Shown here: in pieces, positions 1 through 8,092 of the stretch | Position numbering within the stretch: the stretch's first letter is position 1 | Layout of the letters: every line of letters begins with the position of its first letter | Assembly: GCA_963555835.3 (NCBI GenBank) | Contig: CAUVWZ020000002.1 | Span: 186,001-250,000 of the forward strand | Direction: 5' to 3' | DNA from: JAPUME01 sp027294185 | GTDB taxonomy: Bacteria; Acidobacteriota; Terriglobia; UBA7540; JAPUME01 | Length of the DNA: 64,000 nucleotides | The notes under the pieces: model-generated | Databases searched by the model: none | The model's input: only the letters and a program-made list of their open reading frames with translations | Told to the model about the DNA's origin: nothing | Program-made: the position numbers and the translations under genes

Positions 1-147
1 GACTTGTTGAATTGTTTTCAGTTGACCCAAAGTTCCCTCTCGTGGCTTGGACCAACCCCAGCTACATGCAAACTTATCGGTCAGGTATAAATCCTCAAAC
101 CTCAACCCGCCTTTTCGTTTCTTTGCATGACGGCGTTTTCTCGGCAT
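1..147 (-). CDS. Phage-element protein, unknown, C-terminus outside window
   Basis: An open minus-strand frame of 49 codons begins with ATG at 147 and runs off the left edge without a stop. The N-terminus is very basic (MPRKRRHAKKRKGG) and is followed by a more ordinary stretch (LRFEDLYLTDKF). The ATG lies two bases after the stop of the small-terminase gene, so the two are probably co-transcribed. The visible part does not resemble a large terminase start and I do not recognise the family. Position next to terS suggests a phage structural, packaging or accessory role. Confidence 0.5.
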   Translation of the reverse strand, partial: MPRKRRHAKKRKGGLRFEDLYLTDKFACSWGWSKPREGTLGQLKTIQQV

Positions 148-149
148 GA

Positions 150-482
150 TTATCCCAACCCCGGAGGTCTACCGGGTGAACGCGGCGGCTCAGTGTCGAG
201 AGCAAGCTCACGCAGTAGCCGCGCGAATGCAGTTCGAGAATCCCTTTCGATTGCGACTTCGGGCCTCGACACTGGCTGATCGAACCGGTCCTCGTACGTT
301 AGTCCCTCCTTGTCGATGATCTGCCGGGCTTGTTGACAACGGTCGAAGGCCTCTGCGGCCAGCGTCAAAAGCCGGACGTGATGAGGCTCCAACTCGAATT
401 CTCCGACTACCGCCCCCCACCACTTCGCCGTTTCCGACTTGAGATGTTTCGGAGGTTTCAGTTTTGGTTTACTTTTCACCAC
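150..482 (-). CDS. P27-family phage terminase small subunit
   Basis: This 110-residue protein has the look of the P27-type small terminase: a Lys/Pro-rich start (KPKLKPPKHL), a KWW motif near residue 20, a helical segment (RLLTLAAEAFDRC) and the GLTY / ARLLRELAL pattern towards the end, then a Pro/Arg tail. Small terminases bind phage DNA at the packaging site and hand it to the large subunit. The start is GTG at 482; the next codon is also GTG. It is the clearest phage gene here and marks the left end of the window as part of a prophage or phage-derived element. No large terminase or portal is visible, so intactness cannot be judged. Confidence 0.75.
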   Translation of the reverse strand: MVKSKPKLKPPKHLKSETAKWWGAVVGEFELEPHHVRLLTLAAEAFDRCQQARQIIDKEGLTYEDRFDQPVSRPEVAIERDSRTAFARLLRELALDTEPPRSPGRPPGLG

Positions 483-533
483 GTTTTATCCAAGAATCTG
501 ATTTCAATCGGGTACAGTTTCGCGTGTGTTCTG

Positions 534-674
534 CTACCCTCCGGTTTCGGCCGACGTGACCTCATAGATTTTACTGGCATACCCCCCTGTCACCCACCAC
601 AGAAGGATGTCCTTGCTCACCCTCGGTTCGTTGACGAGGTCAATCGCGTCCCCTCTTGGATTCGCGAGGTTCAT
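534..674 (-). CDS. Small phage-element ORF, 46 residues, unknown
   Basis: ATG at 674 opens a 46-residue frame (starts MNLANPRGDAIDLV, contains KDILLWWVTGGY). A GGTGG stretch sits six bases before the ATG as a plausible ribosome site. It overlaps the end of the preceding minus-strand frame by 35 bases and runs in the same direction as the small terminase downstream, which is typical of packed phage genes. I do not recognise a family. Amino-acid composition looks protein-like, but with so few residues the call is moderate at best. Confidence 0.4.
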   Translation of the reverse strand: MNLANPRGDAIDLVNEPRVSKDILLWWVTGGYASKIYEVTSAETGG

Positions 675-810
675 GACTCACCACCTTCTGGGTTATTCTT
701 GTCGGGGATCTGGTTGCGTATAGGTTGCGGATTCTGCCGTACTTTTCCGCGATTTGCAGGGCTAAGTGGTGTATCTTCTTTACTTGGTTCGTCTGTTGGA
801 GAACTGGCAG
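640..810 (-). pseudogene. 5'-truncated phage-element ORF abutting the att site
   Basis: A minus-strand frame ending with TGA at 640-642 reads as plausible protein (contains HHLALQIAEKYGRIRNLY). It has no ATG, GTG or TTG before the upstream in-frame stop, and the readable part stops at 810, next to the tRNA-like 3' fragment at 815-848. The simplest reading is a phage gene that lost its start when the element recombined at this site. Family unknown. It could also be a chance open frame, although the start-less end exactly at the att candidate argues for a real junction. Confidence 0.35.
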
Positions 811-814
811 TCAC

Positions 815-848
815 GAGGTCGCGGGTTCGACCCCCGCCAGCTCCACCA
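815..848 (+). other. Putative att site: 3' end of a tRNA (Ala-like)
   Basis: The segment holds a perfect T arm (GCGGG, loop TTCGACC, CCCGC), then CAGCTCC as the 3' acceptor strand, discriminator A and CCA. No 5' acceptor strand (GGAGCTG or GGGGCTG) is found about 70 bases upstream, so this is not a complete tRNA. Partial 3' tRNA copies of this kind are left where phages and integrative elements insert into tRNA genes. The orientation predicts the intact tRNA (acceptor stem most like Ala) to the left of the window. Bases 849-1014 to the right hold no evident gene. Confidence 0.65.
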
Positions 849-1014
849 AACGCATTTATTCATTTTGAACTCTCTCCGCTTTGATCCATGTTTCTAAGGC
901 ACGCTCTGCGGCGCGATTTCACCGCGCGCCGGCGGAACTCATGGTTACAGGAGAAACAAAGCTCCGGAAGCTCGCATAACCAAAGAATGTGGACAGGGTG
1001 GAAGTGCTCCTTTT

Positions 1015-1359
1015 ATGCCTAATCTAATCGAACAAGATGCCATGCGGCCGGCAGAGACCTACCTCAAGAATAGAGGCTGGTGTGTCGAGGACGTGAGCAA
1101 GAACCGCCGACACAAAGGATACGATTTCCTTGCCCGGAAGGGGCATAAGAAGGTGAAGATTGAGGTAAAGGAGTGCAGCCGCCCCTGGGGCATCCGCGAC
1201 CCCTACAGCACGGAGTTTGACGAACAGAAGCGGCTAGTCGCCGATTATCTCTATGTCGTATATTTTATTGAGAATGAGAGACCGAGGCTTTGTATCATTC
1301 CAAGAGACGCAATTAAGCGCGAGGACTTGGCCGCCAAAGTCAGCTACTGTATTAGCTAA
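1015..1359 (+). CDS. PD-(D/E)XK nuclease-fold protein, DUF3883-like
   Basis: This 114-residue protein resembles the C-terminal domain of the Protein NO VEIN/DUF3883 type, a restriction-endonuclease-like fold. The core is visible: an N-terminal helix (RPAETYLKNRGW), VEDVS, then GYDF around residue 40 and KIEVKEC around residues 55-60, giving the D...E-x-K triad. The DEQKRLVADYLYVVYF stretch is the usual later helix-strand. Such domains occur alone or fused in defence and DNA-processing proteins. It sits just outside the att site, a common place for accessory genes. A later ATG at 1039 is an alternative start; neither has a convincing Shine-Dalgarno sequence. Catalysis is not proven. Confidence 0.6.
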   Translation: MPNLIEQDAMRPAETYLKNRGWCVEDVSKNRRHKGYDFLARKGHKKVKIEVKECSRPWGIRDPYSTEFDEQKRLVADYLYVVYFIENERPRLCIIPRDAIKREDLAAKVSYCIS

Positions 1360-1451
1360 CGGTTCAAGAAGGAAAGCGTCCTGAGGCCCTACCTCAAGAG
1401 GATTTAGGAGTCTTTCTTTCCGCGCCATTCTTGCCAGTTGAGAGGGACATC

Positions 1452-2519
1452 ATGAAGAAACTGCTTGCTGCATCAATGCTTGTGGCCCTGTTGGTTGCCG
1501 GAGCGTGGGCTCAATCGGGTTCGCAGGTTGTCCGTGAGATGGTCGACGGGGCACGGCACCTGCTTGCCTCGCTTTCCAGCGAGCAAAAGGCGACGGCCAC
1601 GTTTTCCTTTACCGATAAAGAACGTTTGAACTGGCACTTTATCCCCCGGGAGCGGAAGGGCCTGGCTTTCAAAGCCATGACTCCGGCGCAGCGGAAACTC
1701 GCGCATGCCTTTATTACCAGCGGCCTCAGCCGCGAGGGCGCCGCCCAGGCTGCGAACATCATGTATCTGGAACAGATTCTCTACGAACGGGAGAACCAAA
1801 GCTCCAGCCGGGACCCGGACGGATATTTTTTCAGCGTCTTCGGTGAGCCCTCAGGGAGCGCGGTTTGGGGATGGCGTCTGGAAGGGCACCATCTTTCGCT
1901 GAATTTCACTCTTCAGGATGGGCGAGTGATTTCGACAACCCCCGCTTTCTTCGGGGCCAATCCGGCCCAGGTGAAGGTAGGATCGCATCGCGGCCTGCAT
2001 GTTCTGGCCGCTGAGGAGTTCCTGGGCCGCCGCCTGCTGGGGCTTTTCACAGGTGAGGCCAGGGAAAAGGTGATCATAAACGTCGAGGCGCCCGCCGACA
2101 TCCTCACGGCGGCTTCCCGCGAGGCGATGATGGGGCCTCCCGAGGGTGTGGCAGTGGCCGCGATGAACCGGGAGCAGTCGGAACTGCTCTGGAAGCTGAT
2201 GAAGGTCTATGCCGATCGCCTGCATCCTGAATTGGCGGAATCGGAGCTGGGAAAGATTCGGAGGGCGGGAACCAACCTGCTCCACTTCGCCTGGGCGGGA
2301 GGGAGCGAGGCCGGCCAGCCGCATTACTATCGCATTCAAGGGCCCGGATTCGTTATCGAGTACGACAATATTCAGAACAACGCCAACCATGTCCACACGG
2401 TATGGCGGGATTTTGACGGTGATTTCGGGCGCGACCTTCTCCGCGAACACTACGCCCATAGTCCTCACCACGCGGGTCAGCTCGCCCGAAACAATCCGGA
2501 AGCTCACCCCATGCATTAG
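1452..2519 (+). CDS. Secreted DUF3500 family protein
   Basis: The protein matches the DUF3500 type: a region of conserved Gln/Lys/Phe near the start (LSSEQKATATFSF), a central WGWRLEGHHLSLNFTL segment and a C-terminal RIQGPGFVIEYDN / HVHTVWRDFDGDFG block. I chose the ATG at 1452 because it gives a clean signal peptide (MKKLLAASMLVALLVAGAWA) with GAGAGGGA just upstream; an earlier GTG/TTG-type start adds only seven residues. It is predicted to be exported. The function of the family is not established. About 355 residues is normal length. Confidence 0.8.
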   Translation: MKKLLAASMLVALLVAGAWAQSGSQVVREMVDGARHLLASLSSEQKATATFSFTDKERLNWHFIPRERKGLAFKAMTPAQRKLAHAFITSGLSREGAAQAANIMYLEQILYERENQSSSRDPDGYFFSVFGEPSGSAVWGWRLEGHHLSLNFTLQDGRVISTTPAFFGANPAQVKVGSHRGLHVLAAEEFLGRRLLGLFTGEAREKVIINVEAPADILTAASREAMMGPPEGVAVAAMNREQSELLWKLMKVYADRLHPELAESELGKIRRAGTNLLHFAWAGGSEAGQPHYYRIQGPGFVIEYDNIQNNANHVHTVWRDFDGDFGRDLLREHYAHSPHHAGQLARNNPEAHPMH

Positions 2520-2572
2520 AGGCAGCTTTGCCGGATTTCCCCAAAGCCTCTCCGTAATCTCCAAGTTTCTGA

Positions 2573-2773
2573 GAGAGGCCGGCGGTTTCGCGGCCCGAAG
2601 CCCAGGTCCTCTTCCTGTCGAGCTATATAGACGATAGGATCGTCCACCACGGCATCCTGGAAGAGGGTGCGACCCTTCCCGAAAAACCTTTCATCATGAA
2701 TACTCTTGTGGCAAAGCTGCGGGAGGTATTGGACAAACGTAAACACAAGACTCAGGGAACGCGCAGGAAATAG
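2573..2773 (+). pseudogene. Response-regulator receiver remnant (C-terminal half)
   Basis: The plus strand reads, from 2591 to the stop at 2771-2773, as the second half of a receiver domain: a VLFLSSYIDD strand/loop carrying the signalling Ser, HHGILEEG, then the conserved Lys in EKPFIMNTLVAKLREVL, followed by a basic tail. This matches the usual end of hybrid-kinase receivers (FMSGYTDD, KPF, REVLD). The first half with the phosphorylated Asp is missing and an in-frame TGA lies at 2570. It is therefore a truncated leftover, placed between the DUF3500 gene and a convergent membrane gene, and points to a past deletion. Confidence 0.7.
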
Positions 2774-2780
2774 CGCCCCC

Positions 2781-5204
2781 TCAATTTGCAGGCGTGTATT
2801 TTTTTCCGGCGGCCCAAAGGTAGGAAATCAGGGCAAGCGCGTAGAAGCCACAGCCGGTCCAGTAGGAAACCGAAATCCCCCAGCTCAATGCGATCGCCAC
2901 GGCGAAGACCGAAGCACATACCGACGTAGCTCCGTTGATCCCCCACAGCCAGGGCGTCGCCTGGGGGACACGCGCCGATGCCATGCTCATTCCCAGCGGA
3001 AAAGCCATTCCCATAAAAATCCCGATCGGGATCAGGATCCCCCCGGCCACGAGAATCCGTATCGGCGTCGTCGATGTCTCGAAGTTTCGAATCAGAGCCG
3101 GAGTGATCGCCCCGAACAGAGCCAGCACGCAAAGGAGTGTGATCAAGCGCCACCGGCCGGAATCCTCCCCGACGGCCCCACCGCCTTTTTGAGTCAGGTA
3201 GCTTCCGATTCCTCCCGCCAGCAGCAGCGAGAAGAGCACTACGGATAGGCTGTAGGTGGGATGTCCCAGAAAGATAATCAGCCGCTGCATCTGGGATATC
3301 TCCACCAGCATGAATCCGCATCCGATGGCCGTGAAAAATAGCAGCAAAGGAGCAGCTTCCCTAGTGGCCGTCCGCCGGGAAACGAGCAGAAGCGGGAGCA
3401 GAATTGCCAGGCCGGTAAGTGAAACCACCGTGATGAGCACGACGACCAGGATGCGCACGGCCGCAAGGTTATGGCGGCCGAGTCCCTGTTGCCACGCTTT
3501 CATGCTGAAAAAGTCGCGGACGCGGGCCAGGTAGAAAAAGAAGGGACGATCGTCGGTGGGAGGAGAAATGTTCATGGGATAGGAGGCGGTGAACGCATCC
3601 AGATCGTTCCCTGAGGCAATTCTTGTGAATGTCGGATCGAGGGAAAGATTCGGGGTGAGAATCAATTCGAACCGGAGCCTCTGCGCAATCACTTTCAAGG
3701 TGTGCAGATCTTCTGCCGAGAAAGGCTCTCTGCCGACCAGCATGGTTCCCACGCCGAGAGGGGGTTCACCCTCTTGAGGCGAGTTGGAGTTCCTGAGGAT
3801 AACGATATGCTCTCTCGGGTTTTGAATGCCGGATTGCAGCAATGACGCGGTCGCGAGCGAGGTGAGACGATAAAATCCTCCCCGCCGCTTCTGATGATAC
3901 CAGCGGGAGATGCTCAAGACCCCCCGGGGCGTCAGGCGTTCCAGAAAAAGCTTCCAGGCTTCGAGCGTGTAAAGGGAATTTTCCGTCAGAACCAGGGCAC
4001 CCGCCGCCGTGGCGGCCCATGTGTCGATGAGCGAAATCTGAATCATGTCGAAAGGGTCGCGCTGCCGGGCGATATAGCTGCGCGCCTCGTCGTTTACGAA
4101 TAGTACCTTCGGATTTTGGTCCAGGTGGCCGGTAAAGTCACCGAATTTCCCGTTTACAGCGTCGAGGATGTCCTCGTTAATTTCTACGGCAACAACGGAT
4201 TTCTGATCGAAGGCCAGCGCTGAGAGGACATCTCTTCCTCCTCCTGCTCCTACCACCAGAACTCGGGAGTCCGGCCTGATGTAGTGGGCCAGGTTCGTTA
4301 TGTCGTATTTGAGGTGTTCCACCTCGCTCCAGTCTCCCGAAAAGGCGGTTAAGATAGTTTCCGCACTGGCGTCGATGTTCAGGCGAAGTTGTCGCACGGA
4401 GGGCTCTGAGGGGTAGACGGAACTGAGGCCCCACCCGAAAGGCTCCTCAGGAGTATTGGGTTTGCCGCTTACCGCGATTCTCGAAAAGGAGTTCCATTTC
4501 TCATGGATTGGATAGACGTTCTGGCCGGTCTTTACCCATCGCAGGCGAAACAGGGGGTTCTGATCCCTTACCGCTCCCGTGTGCCATACGGAAACGGAGG
4601 CGAGAACCAACGTTAGGAGGGCCGCAGCGCCCAGAAGCTCTCGTCGTTGCTGACCGAGCGAGAATATCAATGACGCCATAGCGGCACAAAACGCTACCGC
4701 GAAAACCGCCGTCAGACCGTCCGTGATCCGCAGAAGAAAGATGAGCGAGATGCATCCCACCGCCGCACCGGCCAGGTCGACGGCATATAGCTTGCTGATT
4801 TGTTGCGGAAATCTCGTCAGTGCCAGGCAAACGGCAGTTCCGCTGAAGATGAAAGGCAGCGAGATGACCAAATAGGTCAACGCAATCGGATAAAAGTCTG
4901 CGAAGGAGTCCGGTGTCTCTACCCGCAGGTTGAGATGCACCAGAAAACTGATGACGATGGTGACCGAAAAACCCAGGGAAGCAAAGGCCATTTGCTTCAC
5001 GGCGCGGTCGGGCCGGAAAATACCCGGCATCAGGTAAACCAGCAGCGCGCCCACCGTCATCCCGAACATGGCGACCGAGATGGCCATAAAGGCGAAGTGG
5101 TACCACATGGTCACGCTGAAGATGCGGGTCAACAGAATTTCAAACATAAGGGTGGCGAGCGTCACCAGGAAAAGGCCGATGTAGGTTGATCTTGTGGCGA
5201 TCAT
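2781..5204 (-). CDS. Membrane protein with spermidine-synthase-like domain
   Basis: The 807-residue protein begins with several membrane helices (LFLVTLATLMFEILLTRIFSV and following), has a Rossmann methyltransferase-like domain near residues 290-500 with the SAM-type loop LVVGAGGGRDVLSAL at about 315-330 and VVAVEINEDILDAV, and ends with another block of membrane helices. This arrangement is typical of the fused MFS-like/spermidine-synthase-like proteins of Acidobacteria and Deltaproteobacteria. The substrate is unknown and it should not be called a true polyamine synthase. It stands alone, converging on the receiver remnant. Confidence 0.75.
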   Translation of the reverse strand: MIATRSTYIGLFLVTLATLMFEILLTRIFSVTMWYHFAFMAISVAMFGMTVGALLVYLMPGIFRPDRAVKQMAFASLGFSVTIVISFLVHLNLRVETPDSFADFYPIALTYLVISLPFIFSGTAVCLALTRFPQQISKLYAVDLAGAAVGCISLIFLLRITDGLTAVFAVAFCAAMASLIFSLGQQRRELLGAAALLTLVLASVSVWHTGAVRDQNPLFRLRWVKTGQNVYPIHEKWNSFSRIAVSGKPNTPEEPFGWGLSSVYPSEPSVRQLRLNIDASAETILTAFSGDWSEVEHLKYDITNLAHYIRPDSRVLVVGAGGGRDVLSALAFDQKSVVAVEINEDILDAVNGKFGDFTGHLDQNPKVLFVNDEARSYIARQRDPFDMIQISLIDTWAATAAGALVLTENSLYTLEAWKLFLERLTPRGVLSISRWYHQKRRGGFYRLTSLATASLLQSGIQNPREHIVILRNSNSPQEGEPPLGVGTMLVGREPFSAEDLHTLKVIAQRLRFELILTPNLSLDPTFTRIASGNDLDAFTASYPMNISPPTDDRPFFFYLARVRDFFSMKAWQQGLGRHNLAAVRILVVVLITVVSLTGLAILLPLLLVSRRTATREAAPLLLFFTAIGCGFMLVEISQMQRLIIFLGHPTYSLSVVLFSLLLAGGIGSYLTQKGGGAVGEDSGRWRLITLLCVLALFGAITPALIRNFETSTTPIRILVAGGILIPIGIFMGMAFPLGMSMASARVPQATPWLWGINGATSVCASVFAVAIALSWGISVSYWTGCGFYALALISYLWAAGKKYTPAN

Positions 5205-5385
5205 TTCGGCTAAACCTTTTCTGCTTTCAGTTGCATTTCTTCCTCTGCCCGCTCCTCGATCTGTTTTCCACGCTCATGAGCGAACCGAGATGTTATCGCA
5301 AATCCCCGACATTAGGCTATCCTATCTTTTGGGATGCCTGCGGCGGGCCGGGATGATTACCCGGGGGGTTCCCGGAGCACCCTAA

Positions 5386-5411
5386 TACAATTAACCGAAT
5401 TACAATTAACC
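5386..5411 (+). repeat. Direct repeat TACAATTAACC x2, 15-bp period
   Basis: Two identical 11-base copies start at 5386 and 5401, separated by GAAT. They lie about 60 bases before the larger TTCAG repeat array. They may form a second regulator site, or be AT-rich promoter sequence duplicated by slippage. Confidence 0.5.
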
Positions 5412-5468
5412 AATGCCGTCGAATCTGCTCCGTGATTCATAATTGCAGGAATCCCCGCCGCTTAGCTG

Positions 5469-5517
5469 TTCAGAAGTAGTTCAGATGTAATTCAGAAGAA
5501 ATTCAGAGATAATTTAG
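5469..5517 (+). promoter_or_regulatory. Five 11-bp phased TTCAG direct repeats (OmpR/PhoB-type box)
   Basis: TTCAG starts at 5469, 5480, 5491 and 5502, and TTTAG at 5513, so every start is exactly 11 bases from the last. The six bases between copies are A/G-rich and similar. An 11-bp direct-repeat period is the known layout for winged-helix response regulators of the OmpR/PhoB class, which bind head-to-tail on one DNA face. The array is 216 bases upstream of an outer-membrane protein start, so regulation of that gene is the natural inference. The regulator is unknown. Confidence 0.65.
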
Positions 5518-5732
5518 CTTCAGGGCATTGATTGGGCTGGCGACTTCGCGGAGAATCGGCGCAGGATGATGATGACCGCTTACTTTCGTCTGAGAGAGCC
5601 TTTCTGGTCGCGCGGTACTTTGGTACCTTTGACGGGCTGATGACTCTCTAGGAGAAGGGCTTGGCCAATATTTTTGTCTACACGTACGCGATTGCACCGA
5701 AGAGTGCCGCGGACCTGGGAGGGGTTGCCAAA

Positions 5733-6461
5733 ATGAATATAAGAATGTTGCGAAGGATTGTCTCGACCGTTCCGGTCCTCCTTTTGTTTGCGGTCAATGC
5801 TCTTGGAGTGAATCCCAATCCCCGCATTTCGATCTCGGCCGGTGGCTCTGTTGTGAAGGGAGACCGTACGTTCGTCGTGGACGGAGACAATTTCAGCTCC
5901 AGTTTCGTGGACGGTGGTAATGTCAGAGTTCGGGGCACTTTGGATTTAACCAAGAAATGGTCTCTCGAGGCCACCTACAGCCACGGCCGGAATAATCAGC
6001 GCATCCTGGAATTGGGAGACACGCCCGTGCAGCGTGACTTCGGATTGAGGCTGAACCAGGTGAATCTCAATTTCGTTCATTTCTTTGCTGCCCGGAAAAG
6101 TCCCGTCCGCCCCTTCCTGACTTCAGGCATCGGCTCTCTCCGCTTCTCTCCTACCAGCGAAGCCAAGGCGCTTGCGCTCAGTGACGAGTTTATTGATGAC
6201 CCGACACAACTGGTTTCAACCCGCAAGTTGACCGTTGCCTTCGGCGGTGGAATCGAAGCACGCTTCAGCCGATGGCTGGGTCTGCGCTTTGACGTCAAGG
6301 ATTACATCAGCGCCGTCCCACGCTTCGGCGTCCCTCAGACCTCCAGCGGTCCCGGGGGAATCTTTTTTCCCGTCGACGGGGTCCTGCACAATATCGAAAT
6401 AGGGGTGGGGATTGTCTTCTTCTTATTGCCCAAAAAGGGGACCAAGAAGTTTCAGTGGTGA
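5733..6461 (+). CDS. Outer-membrane beta-barrel protein
   Basis: The chosen ATG at 5733 has GGGAGGGG nine bases upstream and gives a signal peptide (MLRRIVSTVPVLLLFAVNALG). The mature part shows alternating polar/hydrophobic strands (VRVRGTLDLTKKWSLEATYS, FGLRLNQVNLNFVHFF, KLTVAFGGGIEARFSRWLGLRFDVKDY) and ends with a glycine/hydrophobic strand and a short basic tail ending in QW, as for small OmpA-like or OprF-like barrels of about 240 residues. The ligand is unknown. The phased TTCAG array upstream suggests control by an OmpR-type regulator. Confidence 0.7.
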   Translation: MNIRMLRRIVSTVPVLLLFAVNALGVNPNPRISISAGGSVVKGDRTFVVDGDNFSSSFVDGGNVRVRGTLDLTKKWSLEATYSHGRNNQRILELGDTPVQRDFGLRLNQVNLNFVHFFAARKSPVRPFLTSGIGSLRFSPTSEAKALALSDEFIDDPTQLVSTRKLTVAFGGGIEARFSRWLGLRFDVKDYISAVPRFGVPQTSSGPGGIFFPVDGVLHNIEIGVGIVFFLLPKKGTKKFQW

Positions 6462-6618
6462 GGAAAGAGCTAGAAAGATTTATTTCCCAGCGAACAACCA
6501 TTGGGATGCCCGTCACATCTGAAAAGCATGGGCAGCGGGTGAAGTGTGCGGTCTGGGACATCCTGACTTAAGGCTGCGGTCATAATCTGATTTCAAGAGA
6601 TTTGGGAGGCTGGATTAC

Positions 6619-8019
6619 ATGAGCATGAAAAAGTTGGAGAGCAAATTGAAATCGTTTCTCAACTACGCGTTGCTGATTCCTCTTCTTGCCGGCCTGATGG
6701 CTTGCAACGACACCGGGGTCGGTCCGTCAACTCCCCTGGGCGGCGGTCCTGTCGGAAGCTTGTTGATTCAGGTACAGGACGCGCCAGTGGACAACCTCCT
6801 GAAATTTGAAATTACCGTGGACAGCATCGAATTTAATCCCGGTAACGTGGTGGCTTTGAGCACGCCGGCGGAGATCGAGCTGACCAGCCTGCAATTAACC
6901 ACCGATACGATCCGGCTGGCACCTGACATCCCTGCAGGTACCTACACAAGTGCCACCTTTACTTTTTCCGATGCCGAGGTCAAATTCTGTCCTGAACCTC
7001 CTGCCGTCTGTGACGAGACGACCCTCATTGAGGTCGATCCTCTTCCGCTGCAGAACACGTCTGCAACGGTGAATGTAAACCTCGTCATCGCTGCGAACGC
7101 CACCGCAGCTTTGCTGGTGGATTTTGATCTTGCGGCGTCTCTTTTATCTAATGCTACAACGATCACCGGGGTCGACCCGATGCTTACAGCGACTCTCCGC
7201 GACGTTGAATTGGAAGAGGACGAGTTCGAAGGAGAAGGCCGAGTGGTCAGCATCAATAGTACCAGCCCCACCTCGGGCACATTTGTTTTTGAACCCTTCA
7301 GCAGTTGCCAAAATCTAACGATCACGGTAGACGCAAACACGGTCTTTGAGGATTTTGACGAGGCGGAAACGCCGTTGCCGAACAGCTTCGAGAGCCTGGC
7401 GGTAAACCAGTTCGTCGATGTGGATGCAGACTTGCAAGTGGATGGCGATTTGCTTGCCACGGATGTGGATCTGGAGGACGAAGACGAAGAAGAGGAAGCC
7501 GAAGGCGTAGTCCTGAGTGTCGACACCCCGGGGGGCGAGTTCACCCTGCTTGCGAAGGAAGTGGTGCCTTGCTCGGCGGCCGCATTGCCCGGTGACATCA
7601 TCACCGTTACCGTGGACCCGTCGGCTCTCCCCGACTTCCGCATCGACGAGGATGATTTGACGGTCGATGAGAGCCTTTTTGACCAGTTGAGCGACCTGAC
7701 GCCGGGCCAAAAAGTGGACGTGGACCCGGTGGAGCCGCTCGGTGCGGCCGTCACCGCAGAAAAAATCAAGCTGAAGGACCAGACCATTCGCGGAACCGTG
7801 GTGGCCGGTTCTCAGGTGGCTCCGAACTTCGTGCTTGATCCGGCTTCAGACTTGTTTGTCGACCAGACGATCAGCGTTGATGCCGCTGGGGCAGAGTTTG
7901 ACGATGTCGACGGAGTGGCTAATCTGTTGGACGATCAGGCGGTCCGTGTGAAGGGGCTGCTGTTTCTACAGGCCGGTCAATTGATATTCCAGGCTAAGAA
8001 GGTAGACGCAACTCCCTAG
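6619..8019 (+). CDS. DUF4382 and DUF5666 domain lipoprotein
   Basis: The N-terminus has a signal sequence ending in a lipobox-like LMAC around residues 27-30, so the protein is probably lipid-anchored. Residues about 45-190 match DUF4382 (GSLLIQVQDAPVDNLLKFEITVDSI, IPAGTYTSATFTF, ATLRDVEL). The rest contains repeated DUF5666-like strands (VSINSTSPTSGTFVF, VNQFVDVDADL, VDQTISVDA, LDDQAVRVKGL). It is acidic, with runs of Glu/Asp (EDEDEEEEAE). GGGAGG stands eight bases before the ATG. The role of these cell-surface lipoproteins is unknown. Confidence 0.8.
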   Translation: MSMKKLESKLKSFLNYALLIPLLAGLMACNDTGVGPSTPLGGGPVGSLLIQVQDAPVDNLLKFEITVDSIEFNPGNVVALSTPAEIELTSLQLTTDTIRLAPDIPAGTYTSATFTFSDAEVKFCPEPPAVCDETTLIEVDPLPLQNTSATVNVNLVIAANATAALLVDFDLAASLLSNATTITGVDPMLTATLRDVELEEDEFEGEGRVVSINSTSPTSGTFVFEPFSSCQNLTITVDANTVFEDFDEAETPLPNSFESLAVNQFVDVDADLQVDGDLLATDVDLEDEDEEEEAEGVVLSVDTPGGEFTLLAKEVVPCSAAALPGDIITVTVDPSALPDFRIDEDDLTVDESLFDQLSDLTPGQKVDVDPVEPLGAAVTAEKIKLKDQTIRGTVVAGSQVAPNFVLDPASDLFVDQTISVDAAGAEFDDVDGVANLLDDQAVRVKGLLFLQAGQLIFQAKKVDATP

Positions 8020-8092
8020 GGTTAGCTTTGGTTTGACTTCGGAGTGCGGGCCGGCCGGATATCCTTCCGTCCAGGGATGACGGTCAGGTTTC

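Larger units (their letters stand above)
5205..5732. other. Divergent intergenic region, 528 bases
   Basis: This gap separates the minus-strand membrane gene from the plus-strand outer-membrane gene and must hold both promoters. It contains two copies of TACAATTAACC (5386 and 5401), the 11-bp phased TTCAG repeats at 5469-5517, and a small hairpin GGTAC-TTTG-GTACC near 5616-5629. I saw no convincing coding sequence or consensus sigma-70 promoter. Confidence 0.6.

Noticed and set aside
773..848. Complete tRNA gene
   Set aside because: There is no 5' acceptor strand or D arm matching the clear 3' half, and no 7-base anticodon loop with a proper stem.
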